A DNA stretch of 64,000 bases from Streptomyces sp. AM 4-1-1 (lineage in GTDB: Bacteria; Actinomycetota; Actinomycetes; Streptomycetales; Streptomycetaceae), in the NCBI RefSeq assembly GCF_029167625.1, contig NZ_CP119145.1, positions 2,170,001 to 2,234,000 on the forward strand, written 5' to 3'. The notes beneath the pieces are model-generated. The model searched no databases and was not told the origin of the DNA. It was given only the letters and a program-made list of their open reading frames with translations. Below are positions 45,456 through 54,430 of the stretch, piece by piece (the first letter of the stretch is position 1; each line of letters opens with the position of its first letter). Made by a program: the position numbers and the translations under genes.

Positions 45456-46175
45456 ATGAGTACTGCTTGGCTGCACGACGAGACGCCCCTCCGCCCCGGC
45501 GACGCCGCCTCCGCCCACGGCGGCGTCGACATCTGCGCGGCCGTACGGGAACGGCCGGGCGACCGGACCGCTCAGGTGACCGCCTCCGGAGCCGCCTGGC
45601 TCGCCACGGCCACGGCCTTCCCGCGTTCCACGCTCAGCCGGTGGGAGGCGAGCCCCGGCTGTCCCGCCGTGCTGCCGTGCGGCTCCGTCTTCGACGTCGT
45701 GAACGTGCCCGCGCTGCTGGGCCGGCACATGCTGGAGCACCTGTGGACGGACGGTCCCGGCTCGGGGCCCGTGGCCACGCACCGGGGCCGGATGCTGCTG
45801 TTCGCCGCGCCCGGCACCGCCCAGCGACTGCCCTCGCTGCTCGACTGGGAGGAGTGGGGCTCGGGGCGGGCGCGCGGGACGTCCCGGGAGGACCACCGGG
45901 TCCCGGGCCCCCGGCTGGGGAGCCTGCCCCCGCTGCTCTGCCACGGAACCGGCGACGCGGTGACCGTACCGCCGCTGGCCTGCGGTTCCCCTGCCACGGG
46001 ACCCCGCTGGGTGGTTGCCCCCGACACCCGTACCCCCTGGCTTCCCGGACCCGATGTGCTGCTCTGGGCGTGTGTACGGGTGGCCCGGTCGACGCCTCCC
46101 GTACCGGACCGGATTTCGATTTTTCCTCCCGCCGATCCGGATGCTAATGTCTACGACGTCAGCAGGCGCCGCTAG
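45456..46175 (+). CDS. Primase-polymerase (Prim-Pol)-like protein
   Basis: A 239-residue protein recalling the N-terminal domain of actinobacterial bifunctional DNA primase/polymerases. Features in order: GAAWLATATAFPRSTLSRWEASPGCPAVLPCGSVFDVVNVPALLG, GPVATHRGRMLLFAAPGTAQRLPSLLDWEEWG, PPLLCHGTGDAVTVPPLAC, and GPRWVVAPDTRTPWLPGPDVLLWACVR. A conserved DxE-type metal pair is not obvious, so activity is doubtful. The protein at 36346 shares the same pattern in shorter form. The stop codon TAG lies inside the downstream tRNA-Lys gene, giving a 10-base overlap. Confidence 0.72.
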   Translation: MSTAWLHDETPLRPGDAASAHGGVDICAAVRERPGDRTAQVTASGAAWLATATAFPRSTLSRWEASPGCPAVLPCGSVFDVVNVPALLGRHMLEHLWTDGPGSGPVATHRGRMLLFAAPGTAQRLPSLLDWEEWGSGRARGTSREDHRVPGPRLGSLPPLLCHGTGDAVTVPPLACGSPATGPRWVVAPDTRTPWLPGPDVLLWACVRVARSTPPVPDRISIFPPADPDANVYDVSRRR

Positions 46176-46239
46176 CTCAGTTGGTTAGAGCAGCTGACTC
46201 TTAATCAGCGGGTCCGGGGTTCGAGTCCCTGGCGGCGCA
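46166..46239 (+). tRNA. tRNA-Lys (CTT), copy 1
   Basis: Acceptor GCGCCGC/GCGGCGC, D-arm TAGCTCAGTTGGTTAGAGCA, anticodon arm GCTGA-CTCTTAA-TCAGC with anticodon CTT, T-loop GGTTCGAGTCC, discriminator A. It is identical over 74 bases to the copy at 56933. The CDS before it ends inside it. CCA is not encoded. Confidence 0.95.
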
Positions 46240-46245
46240 CAGACG

Positions 46246-46279
46246 GAAGAGGCCCCTCGCGGAAGCGGGGGGCTTCTTC
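46246..46279 (+). terminator. Terminator after tRNA-Lys copy 1
   Basis: A 15-base-pair stem with two G-U pairs: GAAGAGGCCCCTCGC and GCGGGGGGCTTCTTC around a GGAA loop. It is followed by GTTG. Confidence 0.8.
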
Positions 46280-46356
46280 GTTGCCGTTCACCCCCGCGCA
46301 TGTCGTCCGCGCATGTCGTCGCCGATGCGCCGGCCTCGCCCACGTACCGGCTTCGG

Positions 46357-47628
46357 CTACGTGCCGGTGGTGATCCGGACCGTCCAGGCGCCCGACCGCG
46401 TCCGGTCAGCGACCTCGACCCGGACGTGCTCACCGGGCACCGTGTACCGCTCCCCGACGCCGAGCGGCGCGTCGGCGAGCGGCGGGTAGACCGAGCGGTC
46501 CCAGCAGGAGCCCGTTTCGGGGTGGGTGTCGAGGACCTCGACCGGTCCGCCGCCGGACGGCGCCTCGCCGCGCACCCGGTAGATCAGAATCCCTTCGGTG
46601 CACGTCAGCCGGTCGTTGCCGGTGGCACTGCGGGCCTCGATGCCCAGGGCGCTGTTCTCGCCGGTCCTGATCACCGCGAGCCGGGTGCCGAGGCTGCCGC
46701 CCGGCACGGGCGCGGCGGCCATCGGCTCCAGGGTCACGCTCTCGCTGCCCCGCACACACACCACCTGCCCGCTGTCCAGCCAGCCCAGCTTCCACTTGTG
46801 CCAGCCGAAGAGGTCGGGGGCGAGACCGAACTGGCTGCCCATGACGTCCCAGTCGCCGACATGGGTGTCCCAGTCGCCCTTGCCGTCGGTCGGCCGGTGA
46901 TAGAGGTCGGCCAGGTCGAAGACGTGCCCGGTCTCGTGGGCCAGCACGTTGCGGTCCGGCGGATGATGTTCGAAAACGGTGACGACGCGTCGGATGTCCG
47001 TGCCGTCGGCGTGCAGCGGACGGTCGAAGTTGACGACTTTGGTGGCGTCGGAGTCGACGCCGGGCGCGTCCGGGTCGGCGACCAGATAGACGAGGTCGTA
47101 CCGGGAGAAATCGACCTCGCCGTCGGCGGCGGCGATCGCGTCGCGCAGATAGGCGCCGCGCCGGCCGGAGTCCCAGTCGCGCTGTATCCCGTACCAGCCG
47201 GAGTCCTTCGGCATCTGCACCCATCGCCGCTGCGGGTGCGCGCGCAGGGTGAACCTGCCGTACGAGGCGCGCCGGAAGTACCGGGTGGTGGCCGGGAAGT
47301 GGTCCGCGGCGAGTTCGTCGGGCGTGGTGACGGGCCGGGAGTCCGGGAAGGAAAGGAAGATCATGACCGCGTCGAGGGCGTGGTCGGGGCGGGGATAGGC
47401 GGTGTTCCAGCTGTCCAGGCCGAGGGAGTGGTGGGCGGCGGTACGGGGCAGGGCGCACGCGGACGCCCCGTCGGAGGCCGCCACGGCCGGTCCCGCGACG
47501 AGGGAGGTGGCGGCGAACGCCAGCAGCGAGGTCAGGGCAGCGGCGAGACCGCGTGGAGTGGGCCGCACCACTCCCCCGGGTCTGTGCTGGCGCGGCACAT
47601 CCACCTCCGGCTGGGGAACGCGGGACAT
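46357..47628 (-). CDS. Secreted M6-like zinc metalloprotease
   Basis: A 423-residue secreted protein from ATG 47628, with a long positively charged n-region and a hydrophobic core (LAAALTSLLAFAATSLVAGPAVA). The zinc site is NVLAHETGHVFDLADLY (HExxH with the third ligand probably the following Asp). It is followed by DWDTHVGDWDVMGSQFGLAPDLFGWHKWKLGWL, the MG-containing turn and Met-turn region typical of M6/immune-inhibitor-A-like proteases. The C-terminal 130 residues are beta-rich. It probably digests extracellular proteins. It is divergent from cdgA. Confidence 0.82.
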   Translation of the reverse strand: MSRVPQPEVDVPRQHRPGGVVRPTPRGLAAALTSLLAFAATSLVAGPAVAASDGASACALPRTAAHHSLGLDSWNTAYPRPDHALDAVMIFLSFPDSRPVTTPDELAADHFPATTRYFRRASYGRFTLRAHPQRRWVQMPKDSGWYGIQRDWDSGRRGAYLRDAIAAADGEVDFSRYDLVYLVADPDAPGVDSDATKVVNFDRPLHADGTDIRRVVTVFEHHPPDRNVLAHETGHVFDLADLYHRPTDGKGDWDTHVGDWDVMGSQFGLAPDLFGWHKWKLGWLDSGQVVCVRGSESVTLEPMAAAPVPGGSLGTRLAVIRTGENSALGIEARSATGNDRLTCTEGILIYRVRGEAPSGGGPVEVLDTHPETGSCWDRSVYPPLADAPLGVGERYTVPGEHVRVEVADRTRSGAWTVRITTGT

Positions 47629-48016
47629 CCCACCCACCCTGTGCCGGTTCAACCACGTACGCCCTGTTGTGCTGCCCCACTCGGGTGTGCGGCCGGTTCC
47701 CCCACACCCCCTCACTCCCCCTCACGGAAAGTCACAATCGATCACCGTGTCGGCGCGAGAGAGCAGAACCGCACAGAAACGATCAGGCGCGGGCAAACAG
47801 GGCTCCTGCCCGGAGGGGCCACCCGGTGCGCGCGAAGGGTTCGATCGAGCCGCCCGCGGCGCCCGGAACGGCCCGGCGAGCTGGAAGGGCCGACCCACCA
47901 GCATCTATGCTCAACCACGCTTTCCTGTGTGGTTCCCTGCCCCGAGGGTGGCCGGCCACTCGGCGGGCCAGTCCGACCACACCTGTTCACGACAGACTGC
48001 ACAGCGGGAGCGAGCG
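47629..48016. other. Divergent promoter region between protease and cdgA
   Basis: 388 bases with no convincing gene. AT-richer patches at 47730-47790 and 47905-47990 probably carry the promoters. cdgA of S. coelicolor is a BldD target, but I could not identify a convincing BldD palindrome here by eye. Confidence 0.45.
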
Positions 48017-49975
48017 GTGAGCGGAACCTCCGAAGGGCCGAGGCCCCCGGCGGGCAGACCCCCCGAAGCAGAGCGGCACATGATCACGGACGGTCACCTC
48101 ACGGAGCGGAACGCGCGCGACCGCACCGGGCCGGGCGGTTCCGAGCTGCGCGACTACCGGGCGGCGTTCCGGGCGTCCACGCTCGCCATGGCCGTGCTCG
48201 ACCGTGACGGCCGGGTGGTCAGGGCCAACGACGCGCTGGCCACGCTGCTCGGCCGCACCCGCGCCGAGCTGGTCGCGCGGTCCGCGTCCGACCTCGTCGA
48301 CCTCACGTCGGACAGCCGGACCTGGCGCTCCTACCAGGAGGTTCTGCGCGGCCGGCACTCCCGGTTCCGCTGCACCCGCAGCCTCAAGCACCCCGACGGC
48401 CGCTCGCTGTGGGCCGAGATCACCGTCGTACCGATGACCACGACAGCCGCGACGACGGGGACGGCGACAGCCGCCACGGTCGCGACGACGAAGGCGGCGT
48501 CCGCCCCCGGCGACCCCGGTCCGGTCTCCGAGTCCGGCGATCCCGGGGTACTGCTCTCGATCGCCGACATCAGCGACCGGCACGAGCTCCAGGACCGGCT
48601 GCGCCACCTCCAGATGCACGACCCGGTGACCCGGCTGCCCAACCGCACCCTGTTCTTCGAACGGCTCTCCGCGGTGCTGGAGACCCCGCCGTACCAGGAC
48701 GACAGCCTCCCCCGGCACGGCCGGATCGGGCTCTGCTACCTGGACCTGGACGGCTTCAAAGCCGTCAACGACACCCTGGGGCACCGGATCGGCGACCGGT
48801 TGCTGGCCGCCGTCGCCGGACGGCTCACCGACTGCGCCGAGCGGGCCGGTTCCCCGCGCGACGGCGGCCATCTGGTGGCCCGGCTCGGCGGCGACGAGTT
48901 CGCGATCCTCGTCGAGCGGTCCACCGGCACCCAGCAGCTCACCGACCTGGCCCGCGCGGTGCTCGCGGCGCTCCAGCAGCCGTTCGAACTGGCCGGGCAG
49001 CGGCTCTCGGTCTCCGCGTCGATCGGGGTGGTGGAGCGGGCCATGGCCGGGACGTCGGCCACCGGTCTGATGCAGGCCGCCGACACCACCCTGTACTGGG
49101 CGAAGGCCGACGGCAGGGCCCGCTGGACGCTCTTCGATCCGGAGCGCAACGCCCACCGGATGACCCGCCAGGCGCTGTCGTCCACGCTCAGGCCCGCCGT
49201 CGAGCGCGGCGAGTTCACCATCGCGTACCAGCCGCTCGTGGGCATGGCCGACGGAGTCGTACGCGGGGTCGAGGCGCTGGTCAGGTGGAACCACCCGCAG
49301 TTCGGGATGCTGTCGCCGAATCGGTTCGTCGGGATCGCCGAGGAGGACGGCTCGATCGTCCAGCTCGGGCGGTGGGTGCTGCGCACCGCGTGCCGTCAGG
49401 CCAGGCGCTGGCAGCTCGACCACCCCGACGAGCCGCCGCTGTACGTCAGCGTCAACGTCGCCGTACGGCAGGTGTGGGACTCCGACCTGGTCACCGATGT
49501 GGCGGACATCCTCGCGGAGACCGGGCTGACGCCCCGGCTGCTGCAACTGGAGCTGACCGAGTCCGCCGTGATGGGTTCGGCGGGCCGTCCCCTCCAGGCC
49601 CTTCAGGCCCTCAGCGACATGGGCGTGCGCATCGCCATCGACGACTTCGGGACCGGTTACTCGAACCTCGCGTATCTGAGCCGGCTGCCCGTGTCGGTGC
49701 TGAAACTGGACGGTTCGTTCGTCCGGGGATTCAGGTACGACGACGGTACGCACCCCAGCCCGGCCGACGAGACGATCGTCGAGGCCATGGTGCAGCTGGC
49801 GCACCGGCTGGGGCTCACCGTCACCGCGGAGTGCGTGGAGACCGCCGGGCAGGCGGAGCGGCTGCGGCGGATAGGCTGCGACACCGGTCAGGGCTGGCTG
49901 TACTCCCGCGCGGTGACGCCCGAGCGCATCGACGAACTGATCTGCGCCCGGCCGGGCGGACCGTCCGGGGTCTGA
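48017..49975 (+). CDS. cdgA: CdgA-like GGDEF-EAL cyclic-di-GMP enzyme
   Basis: A 652-residue soluble protein with a PAS domain (about 50-170: RAAFRASTLAMAVLDRDGRVVRANDALATLLGR), a GGDEF diguanylate cyclase domain (HDPVTRLPNRTLFF ... ARLGGDEFAILVE) and an EAL phosphodiesterase domain. The EAL signature is GVEALVRWNHP, and further EAL metal and catalytic motifs follow: LELTESAVM, IDDFGTGYSNL, VLKLDGSFV, TAECVET. Both active sites look intact, but no RxxD inhibitory I-site is visible five residues before GGDEF. The order PAS-GGDEF-EAL and gene neighbourhood match Streptomyces CdgA, which controls development through c-di-GMP. The start is GTG 48017; the Thr/Ala-rich insert at about 145-165 is variable. 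Confidence 0.88.
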   Translation: MSGTSEGPRPPAGRPPEAERHMITDGHLTERNARDRTGPGGSELRDYRAAFRASTLAMAVLDRDGRVVRANDALATLLGRTRAELVARSASDLVDLTSDSRTWRSYQEVLRGRHSRFRCTRSLKHPDGRSLWAEITVVPMTTTAATTGTATAATVATTKAASAPGDPGPVSESGDPGVLLSIADISDRHELQDRLRHLQMHDPVTRLPNRTLFFERLSAVLETPPYQDDSLPRHGRIGLCYLDLDGFKAVNDTLGHRIGDRLLAAVAGRLTDCAERAGSPRDGGHLVARLGGDEFAILVERSTGTQQLTDLARAVLAALQQPFELAGQRLSVSASIGVVERAMAGTSATGLMQAADTTLYWAKADGRARWTLFDPERNAHRMTRQALSSTLRPAVERGEFTIAYQPLVGMADGVVRGVEALVRWNHPQFGMLSPNRFVGIAEEDGSIVQLGRWVLRTACRQARRWQLDHPDEPPLYVSVNVAVRQVWDSDLVTDVADILAETGLTPRLLQLELTESAVMGSAGRPLQALQALSDMGVRIAIDDFGTGYSNLAYLSRLPVSVLKLDGSFVRGFRYDDGTHPSPADETIVEAMVQLAHRLGLTVTAECVETAGQAERLRRIGCDTGQGWLYSRAVTPERIDELICARPGGPSGV

Positions 49976-50065
49976 TCGCCGTCCCCGGACCGGGTGCCCC
50001 GGCCGGAGGCTGCCCGGACCGGGCGCCCCGGACAGCTCCGGGGGCCCGGACGCCTCGGCGGCCGG

Positions 50066-50197
50066 CGCTCGGCCGAAGCGGTCGGCTCAGTCAGAGAGTG
50101 GGCAGCTCGGTCGAGGGTGGGCGGCTCAGTCGAGGGTGGGCGGCTCGGCCGAAGCGGTCGGCTCGGTCGAGGGTGGGCGGCTCAGCCGAGGGTGGGC
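50066..50197. repeat. 19-bp minisatellite reaching the end of the oxidoreductase gene
   Basis: Six or seven imperfect tandem copies of a 19-base unit CGGCTCAGTCGAGGGTGGG (with A/G and T/C variants and one CGAAGCGGT variant). The last copies enter the 3' end of the minus-strand gene ending at 50182 and encode its final residues. Confidence 0.85.
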
Positions 50198-51297
50198 AGT
50201 CCGTACGCGTCCGCGATCAGCTCGTACGAACGCAGCCGGGCCTCTCCGCCGTGCGCGTTGGCCGTGACCATCAGCTCGTCGGCGCCCGTGCGCCCGACCA
50301 GTTCGTCGAGGCCCGCGCGCACCTCGTCCGCCGTGCCGTGGACGACGTTGGACAGCCAGCCGTCGACGAACTCCCGCTCCATCGGCGAGAAGGTGTACGC
50401 CTCCGCCTCCTCCGGGGTCGGGATCAGGCCCGGACGGCCGGTGCGCAGCCGGACCATCGACAGGGCGCCGGTCAGCACCTGCCGACGGGCCTCCCGCTCC
50501 TCGTCGGCGGCCAGCGCGGAGACGCCGATCACCGCGTAGGGCGCGTCGAGCACCACGGACGGCTTGAACGACTCCCGGTAGAGGTCGAGCGCCGGGACGG
50601 TGTTCTGGGCCGAGAAGTGGTGCGCGAAGGCGAACGGCAGACCGAGGACACCGGCCAGCCGGGCGCTGAAGCCGGAGGAACCGAGCAGCCAGATCGGCGG
50701 ACGGCCCGTGGGGCCCTGCACCGGTCCCGGCACGGCGTGGATACGGGCGTACGGGTGCCCGTCGGGGAAGTCGTCGTCCAGGAAGCGGGTCAGCTCGACG
50801 AGCTGTTGCGGGAAGTCGTCGGCGCCCTCGTTCAGCCGGTCGGTGCGGCGCAGCGCGGCGGCGGTCGCCCCGTCCGTGCCGGGGGCGCGGCCCAGCCCGA
50901 GGTCGATCCGGCCGGGGGCCATGGCCTCCAGGGTGCCGAACTGCTCGGCGATCACCAGCGGGGCGTGGTTGGGCAGCATCACGCCGCCGGAACCCAGGCG
51001 GATGCGCTCGGTGTGGGCGGCCAGATGGGCCAGGATCACGGCCGGGGAGGACGAGGCCACGCCGGGCATCGAGTGGTGTTCGGCGACCCAGTAGCGGTGG
51101 AAGCCGCGCCGCTCGGCGAGGCGGGCGATGTCCACGCTGGTCCGCACGGCCTGGGTCGCGGTGCGGCCCCCGCCGACCGTCACCAGATCGAGCACGGACA
51201 GCGGGACGCGCGCCGTGCCCAGGGCCGTGCCCCGGATTCGGTCGGTCCGGCTCTCGTCGGCCCGGTTCTCGTCGCCTCGGTTGTCGTCCACGTCCAC
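50182..51297 (-). CDS. Luciferase-like (LLM) flavin-dependent oxidoreductase
   Basis: A 371-residue bacterial-luciferase-like monooxygenase using FMN or F420. Features: [111 protein letters not shown] and the binding-loop region [14 protein letters not shown]. The AEHHSMPG sequence is the standard loop of the MsnO8-type LLM subgroup. The start is uncertain: GTG 51297 is used, and the first 25 residues are a degenerate charged repeat that may be untranslated. The substrate is unknown. Confidence 0.88.
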   Translation of the reverse strand: MDVDDNRGDENRADESRTDRIRGTALGTARVPLSVLDLVTVGGGRTATQAVRTSVDIARLAERRGFHRYWVAEHHSMPGVASSSPAVILAHLAAHTERIRLGSGGVMLPNHAPLVIAEQFGTLEAMAPGRIDLGLGRAPGTDGATAAALRRTDRLNEGADDFPQQLVELTRFLDDDFPDGHPYARIHAVPGPVQGPTGRPPIWLLGSSGFSARLAGVLGLPFAFAHHFSAQNTVPALDLYRESFKPSVVLDAPYAVIGVSALAADEEREARRQVLTGALSMVRLRTGRPGLIPTPEEAEAYTFSPMEREFVDGWLSNVVHGTADEVRAGLDELVGRTGADELMVTANAHGGEARLRSYELIADAYGLPTLG

Positions 51298-51455
51298 GTG
51301 TCGGCCCTCTCCGGTGTGCTCGTACGTACCGGCTGTGGGTAACAGGAGGTGGACTCCGCTTATTCCCGTTCCCTCCCCGTCCGGCTTCGGTCCGGCTCCC
51401 CGGTGGGCACGGGTCCCAGCCTCACGCGGCGGCGGCCGTCGCTACTGCTCGCGCG

Positions 51456-52220
51456 CTATTCGCGAGCGGAGAACAGGGTGCCGACGGTCGGTGCCCACGC
51501 GCGGCGGCGGGCCAGCCGCAGCCCTTCCCAGACGGTGACCTGGTTCGCGGTGAGGACCGGTTTGCCGAGAAGTTCCTCCAGCTCGGGGACGTACGACGCG
51601 GTGTGGAGGGCCGGGTCCGGGAGCAGGACGACCTCGGCGTCGGGGTGGTTGCCCGCGACGGCGAGTTCCTTGACCCGGTCGGGGTCCCAGGCGGCGGCCT
51701 CGGCTGTGCCGACGACATCGGTGTGGGTGGCGACCACCTCGGCGCCGCTCTCGCGCAGAAAACCCGCGAAGTGTCCGGCGGCTTCGTCCGAGCAGACGGC
51801 GGCGACCGCGACCCGGGTGGCACCCAGCTCCCGCAACGCGTGCGCGAAGCCGAAGGAGGTGCTGGAGGCGGGCAGACCCGCCGCGCGGGCCAGGGCGGCG
51901 ACCTGGTCGTGGGCGCCCTGGAGGCCATGTCGGAAGCCGTCCTCGGCGCCGCAGGACCGGACGACGGACTCGGCGCCCGCCATGCGCAGCTCGTCGAGAC
52001 AGGTGGCCAGGCGCTCGGCGTCGGCATCGGGACCGGTGCGGCCGGCCGGGTCGGCGGCAGCGGCCGGATCGGCGGAGCCGGTGGGGTCGGCGGGATCGGT
52101 GCGGCCGCTGGAGTCGATGTGCACGACGGGCAGTCTGATATCGGTGTCGAGCAGCACCTCGAACCGCGGGAAGTCGTCCTCCGCCGCGTGGCCGGGGTAG
52201 AGAAGTCCGACGGTCGTCAT
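51456..52220 (-). CDS. Maleate isomerase/Asp-Glu racemase-fold protein
   Basis: A 254-residue protein of the aspartate/glutamate racemase superfamily, closest in layout to maleate cis-trans isomerases: VGLLYPGHAAEDDFPRFE at the start, the first nucleophile region SVVRSCGAEDGFRHG, and RVAVAAVCSDEAAGHFAGFLRESGAEVVATHTDVVG. In isomerases a second catalytic cysteine follows near EVVLL; here the sequence is AEVVLLPDPALHTASYVPELEELLGKPVLTANQV with no cysteine, so ordinary two-cysteine isomerase chemistry is unlikely. It is divergent from an amino acid ABC transporter with a 553-base gap. A linked role in carboxylic or amino acid breakdown is inferred. Confidence 0.78.
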   Translation of the reverse strand: MTTVGLLYPGHAAEDDFPRFEVLLDTDIRLPVVHIDSSGRTDPADPTGSADPAAAADPAGRTGPDADAERLATCLDELRMAGAESVVRSCGAEDGFRHGLQGAHDQVAALARAAGLPASSTSFGFAHALRELGATRVAVAAVCSDEAAGHFAGFLRESGAEVVATHTDVVGTAEAAAWDPDRVKELAVAGNHPDAEVVLLPDPALHTASYVPELEELLGKPVLTANQVTVWEGLRLARRRAWAPTVGTLFSARE

Positions 52221-52773
52221 GTCTCACCCTTCCTGTTCTCCGCTGGCGTCTTCCGCCTGTTCCGCGCCCCGGCGGCCTGCGGCGACCGCGGGCCCCGGGG
52301 AGCGATCGGAGACCGGTACCCCCGTCCCCGTCCAGTATTCCTCCGGCGGCGGTTCTCCGCCGCGCGTGGCGGGGGCCGGCGGGGAGGGCCCGGCCTCCGG
52401 CGCGAAGGGCGGATGCCGCAGGCCGGGCGCTCCACCATGTCCGAAGCACACCGAGGAGCAGGCCCCGGCCATGTCCGAAGAACGCCGAGGACCAGGCCCC
52501 CGCCACGACCGGAGAGCACCGGAGACCTCCCCGCCACGACCGGAGAACGCCGGAGACCTCCTCCCGCCACGGCCGGAGCCGGGGCCCCGCCGCGACCGGA
52601 GAACGCCGGAGACGCGGCTCCGTCACGGCCGGAGGACCGGCCCCCGCATGACACGGGAAGGTCACCCTCCGGCTTCTGTTCGATCACACCCTCCCGTTTT
52701 CCGCATAGGCACGCGGGATCGGGAAGGGGCTCACCCTGTCCGGACTGTTCGTTCTTCCAGAGATTGCGAATCC
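52221..52773. other. Divergent intergenic region with degenerate tandem repeats
   Basis: 553 bases. At 52434-52640 two related repeat types follow one another: CCATGTCCGAAGnACnCCGAGG units (about 37 bases) and GCCACGACCGGAGAnCnCCGG units (about 31-35 bases). No reading frame with coding bias is seen. The ehuB promoter is probably at 52660-52760, which is less repetitive. Confidence 0.55.
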
Positions 52774-53676
52774 ATGGCTGACTTTCCTCACCTTTCCCGT
52801 CGGGGTTTCCTCAATCGTTCCGCAGCCGTGGGTGGCCTGATCGTGGTGCCGGGCCTGCTCGCCGCGTGCAGCAAGACCAACTCCGGTGCGAGTGACGGCG
52901 CGGGAGCGCTCGACAAGCTCCGTAAGCAGGGCTTCGTCAGGGTCGCCTATGCCAACGAGGCACCGTACGGCTATCTGGAGGGCAGCCAACTCAAGGGCGA
53001 GGCACCGGCGTTGCACCGGGAGATCTTCAAGGCGCTGGGGGTCGACGAGCTGAAGCCCACCCTCTCCGAGTGGGACGGCCTGATCCCAGGTCTCCAGGCC
53101 GGGAAGTACGACGTGGTCAGTGCCGGGATGGCGATCACCCCCGAGCGCTGCGCCAACGCCCTCTTCTCCGAACCGGAGTTCATATCGCCCACCGCCATGA
53201 TGGTGCGCAAGGGGAACCCGAAGAAGGTGACCGACCTGGCGTCCGCGAAGGAGGCCGGGATCACCCTCGGGGTGATGTCGGGTGCCGTCGAAGGCTCGTA
53301 CGCCCAGGGCGCGGGCATCGACAAGGGCAGGATCAAGGCGTTCCAGAAGCCCCAGGACGGCGCCGACGCCGTCAAGCGTGGCCGGATCGACGCGTTCCTG
53401 CTCACCGGGATCTCGCTGCGCTGGCTGGCGAAGACGAACTCCGGGACCGAGGTCACCGAGGCGTTCGTGCCGGAGCTGGCCGGCAAGAAGCAGTACAGCC
53501 CGGGTGGCGCGGTGTTCCGCGAGGGCAACGAGGAACTGCGGGACGCCTTCAACCGCGAGCTGAAGAAGATCGTCTCGGACAGGTCGCGCTATGTGGGGCT
53601 GCTCCAGGAGTACGGGTTCGGGGCGACCGAGATCCCGCCGACGACGCTGAAGACCGCAGATCTGTGCAAGGGCTGA
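52774..53676 (+). CDS. ehuB: EhuB-type substrate-binding lipoprotein of amino acid ABC transporter
   Basis: A 300-residue solute-binding protein of the family 3 (SBP_bac_3) type. The N-terminus has both a twin-arginine motif (SRRGFLNRSA) and a lipobox (LLAAC, Cys32), so it is a Tat-exported lipoprotein. The ligand core shows VRVAYANEAPYGYLEGSQLKGEAPALHREIFKALG, WDGLIPGLQAGKYDVVSAGMAITPERC and GVMSGAVEGSYAQG. It heads an operon with two permeases and an ATPase in the order B-C-D-A of ectoine/hydroxyectoine (Ehu) uptake systems. Ectoine as ligand is a family-level guess; other polar amino acids are possible. Confidence 0.82.
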   Translation: MADFPHLSRRGFLNRSAAVGGLIVVPGLLAACSKTNSGASDGAGALDKLRKQGFVRVAYANEAPYGYLEGSQLKGEAPALHREIFKALGVDELKPTLSEWDGLIPGLQAGKYDVVSAGMAITPERCANALFSEPEFISPTAMMVRKGNPKKVTDLASAKEAGITLGVMSGAVEGSYAQGAGIDKGRIKAFQKPQDGADAVKRGRIDAFLLTGISLRWLAKTNSGTEVTEAFVPELAGKKQYSPGGAVFREGNEELRDAFNRELKKIVSDRSRYVGLLQEYGFGATEIPPTTLKTADLCKG

Positions 53677-53695
53677 CGGGGACGGACCGCACCGT

Positions 53696-54430
53696 ATGAG
53701 CGACTTCTTCTCCGCGTTCCTCGACGACCTCCCCCAACTGCGCGCGGGCCTGTGGGTGACCCTTGAGGCCACGGTCCTGGGCTCGCTGCTCGCCCTGCTC
53801 CTGTCGTTCGTCCTCGGCCTGATGGCGGGCAGCCGCCTGCTGGTGGTGCGGGGCGTCTCGCGGGTGGTCGTGGAGTTCTTCCGCGGCACCTCCCTCTACA
53901 TCCAGCTGTTCTGGCTGTACTACGCGATGCCGCAGCTGACCGGCTACGAACTCTCGCCGCTGCTCTGCGGTGTCGTCGCCTTCGGCCTCAACTACGGCGC
54001 GTACGGCGCCGAGATCGTGCGCGGTGGTGTCAACTCCGTACCGCGCGCCCAGTGGGAGGCCGCCGTGGCGCTCAACATGACACCGTTCCACCGGATGCGG
54101 AAGGTGATCATGCCCCAGGCGTGGGTGCAGATGATCCCGTCCTTCACCAATCTGCTGATCCAGCTGCTGAAGTGCACCCCGCTCCTGTGGCTGATCTCCG
54201 CGGCCGACCTGATGACCGTCGTCCAGCAACTGCGTGACCGTACCGGTGAGACCCTGACCGCCTATGTGACCCTGCTGGCCCTCTACTTCGTCCTCGCCTA
54301 CGCCCTGACCCTGCTGATGAACCTGCTGGAGCGGCACGCCAAGCGGCGGCTCGGTCTGGGGACCGGTGCGGGCAGCCTGCTGCGCAGCCGCAGCGCGGCG
54401 ACGACCGTGAAGGCCGGAGGCACGGGATGA
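53696..54430 (+). CDS. ehuC: EhuC-type permease
   Basis: A 244-residue polar-amino-acid-type permease (HisM/GlnP class) starting 19 bases after ehuB. About five to six membrane segments are present, with the permease EAA loop in the third cytoplasmic turn ([53 protein letters not shown]). An N-terminal [28 protein letters not shown] and [19 protein letters not shown] are typical of the family. It forms the channel with EhuD. It overlaps ehuD by four bases. Confidence 0.85.
   Translation: MSDFFSAFLDDLPQLRAGLWVTLEATVLGSLLALLLSFVLGLMAGSRLLVVRGVSRVVVEFFRGTSLYIQLFWLYYAMPQLTGYELSPLLCGVVAFGLNYGAYGAEIVRGGVNSVPRAQWEAAVALNMTPFHRMRKVIMPQAWVQMIPSFTNLLIQLLKCTPLLWLISAADLMTVVQQLRDRTGETLTAYVTLLALYFVLAYALTLLMNLLERHAKRRLGLGTGAGSLLRSRSAATTVKAGGTG

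Noticed and set aside
47629..48080. BldD box before cdgA
   Set aside because: TCACCGTGTC near 47741 has a partial match only and the palindrome is not kept.
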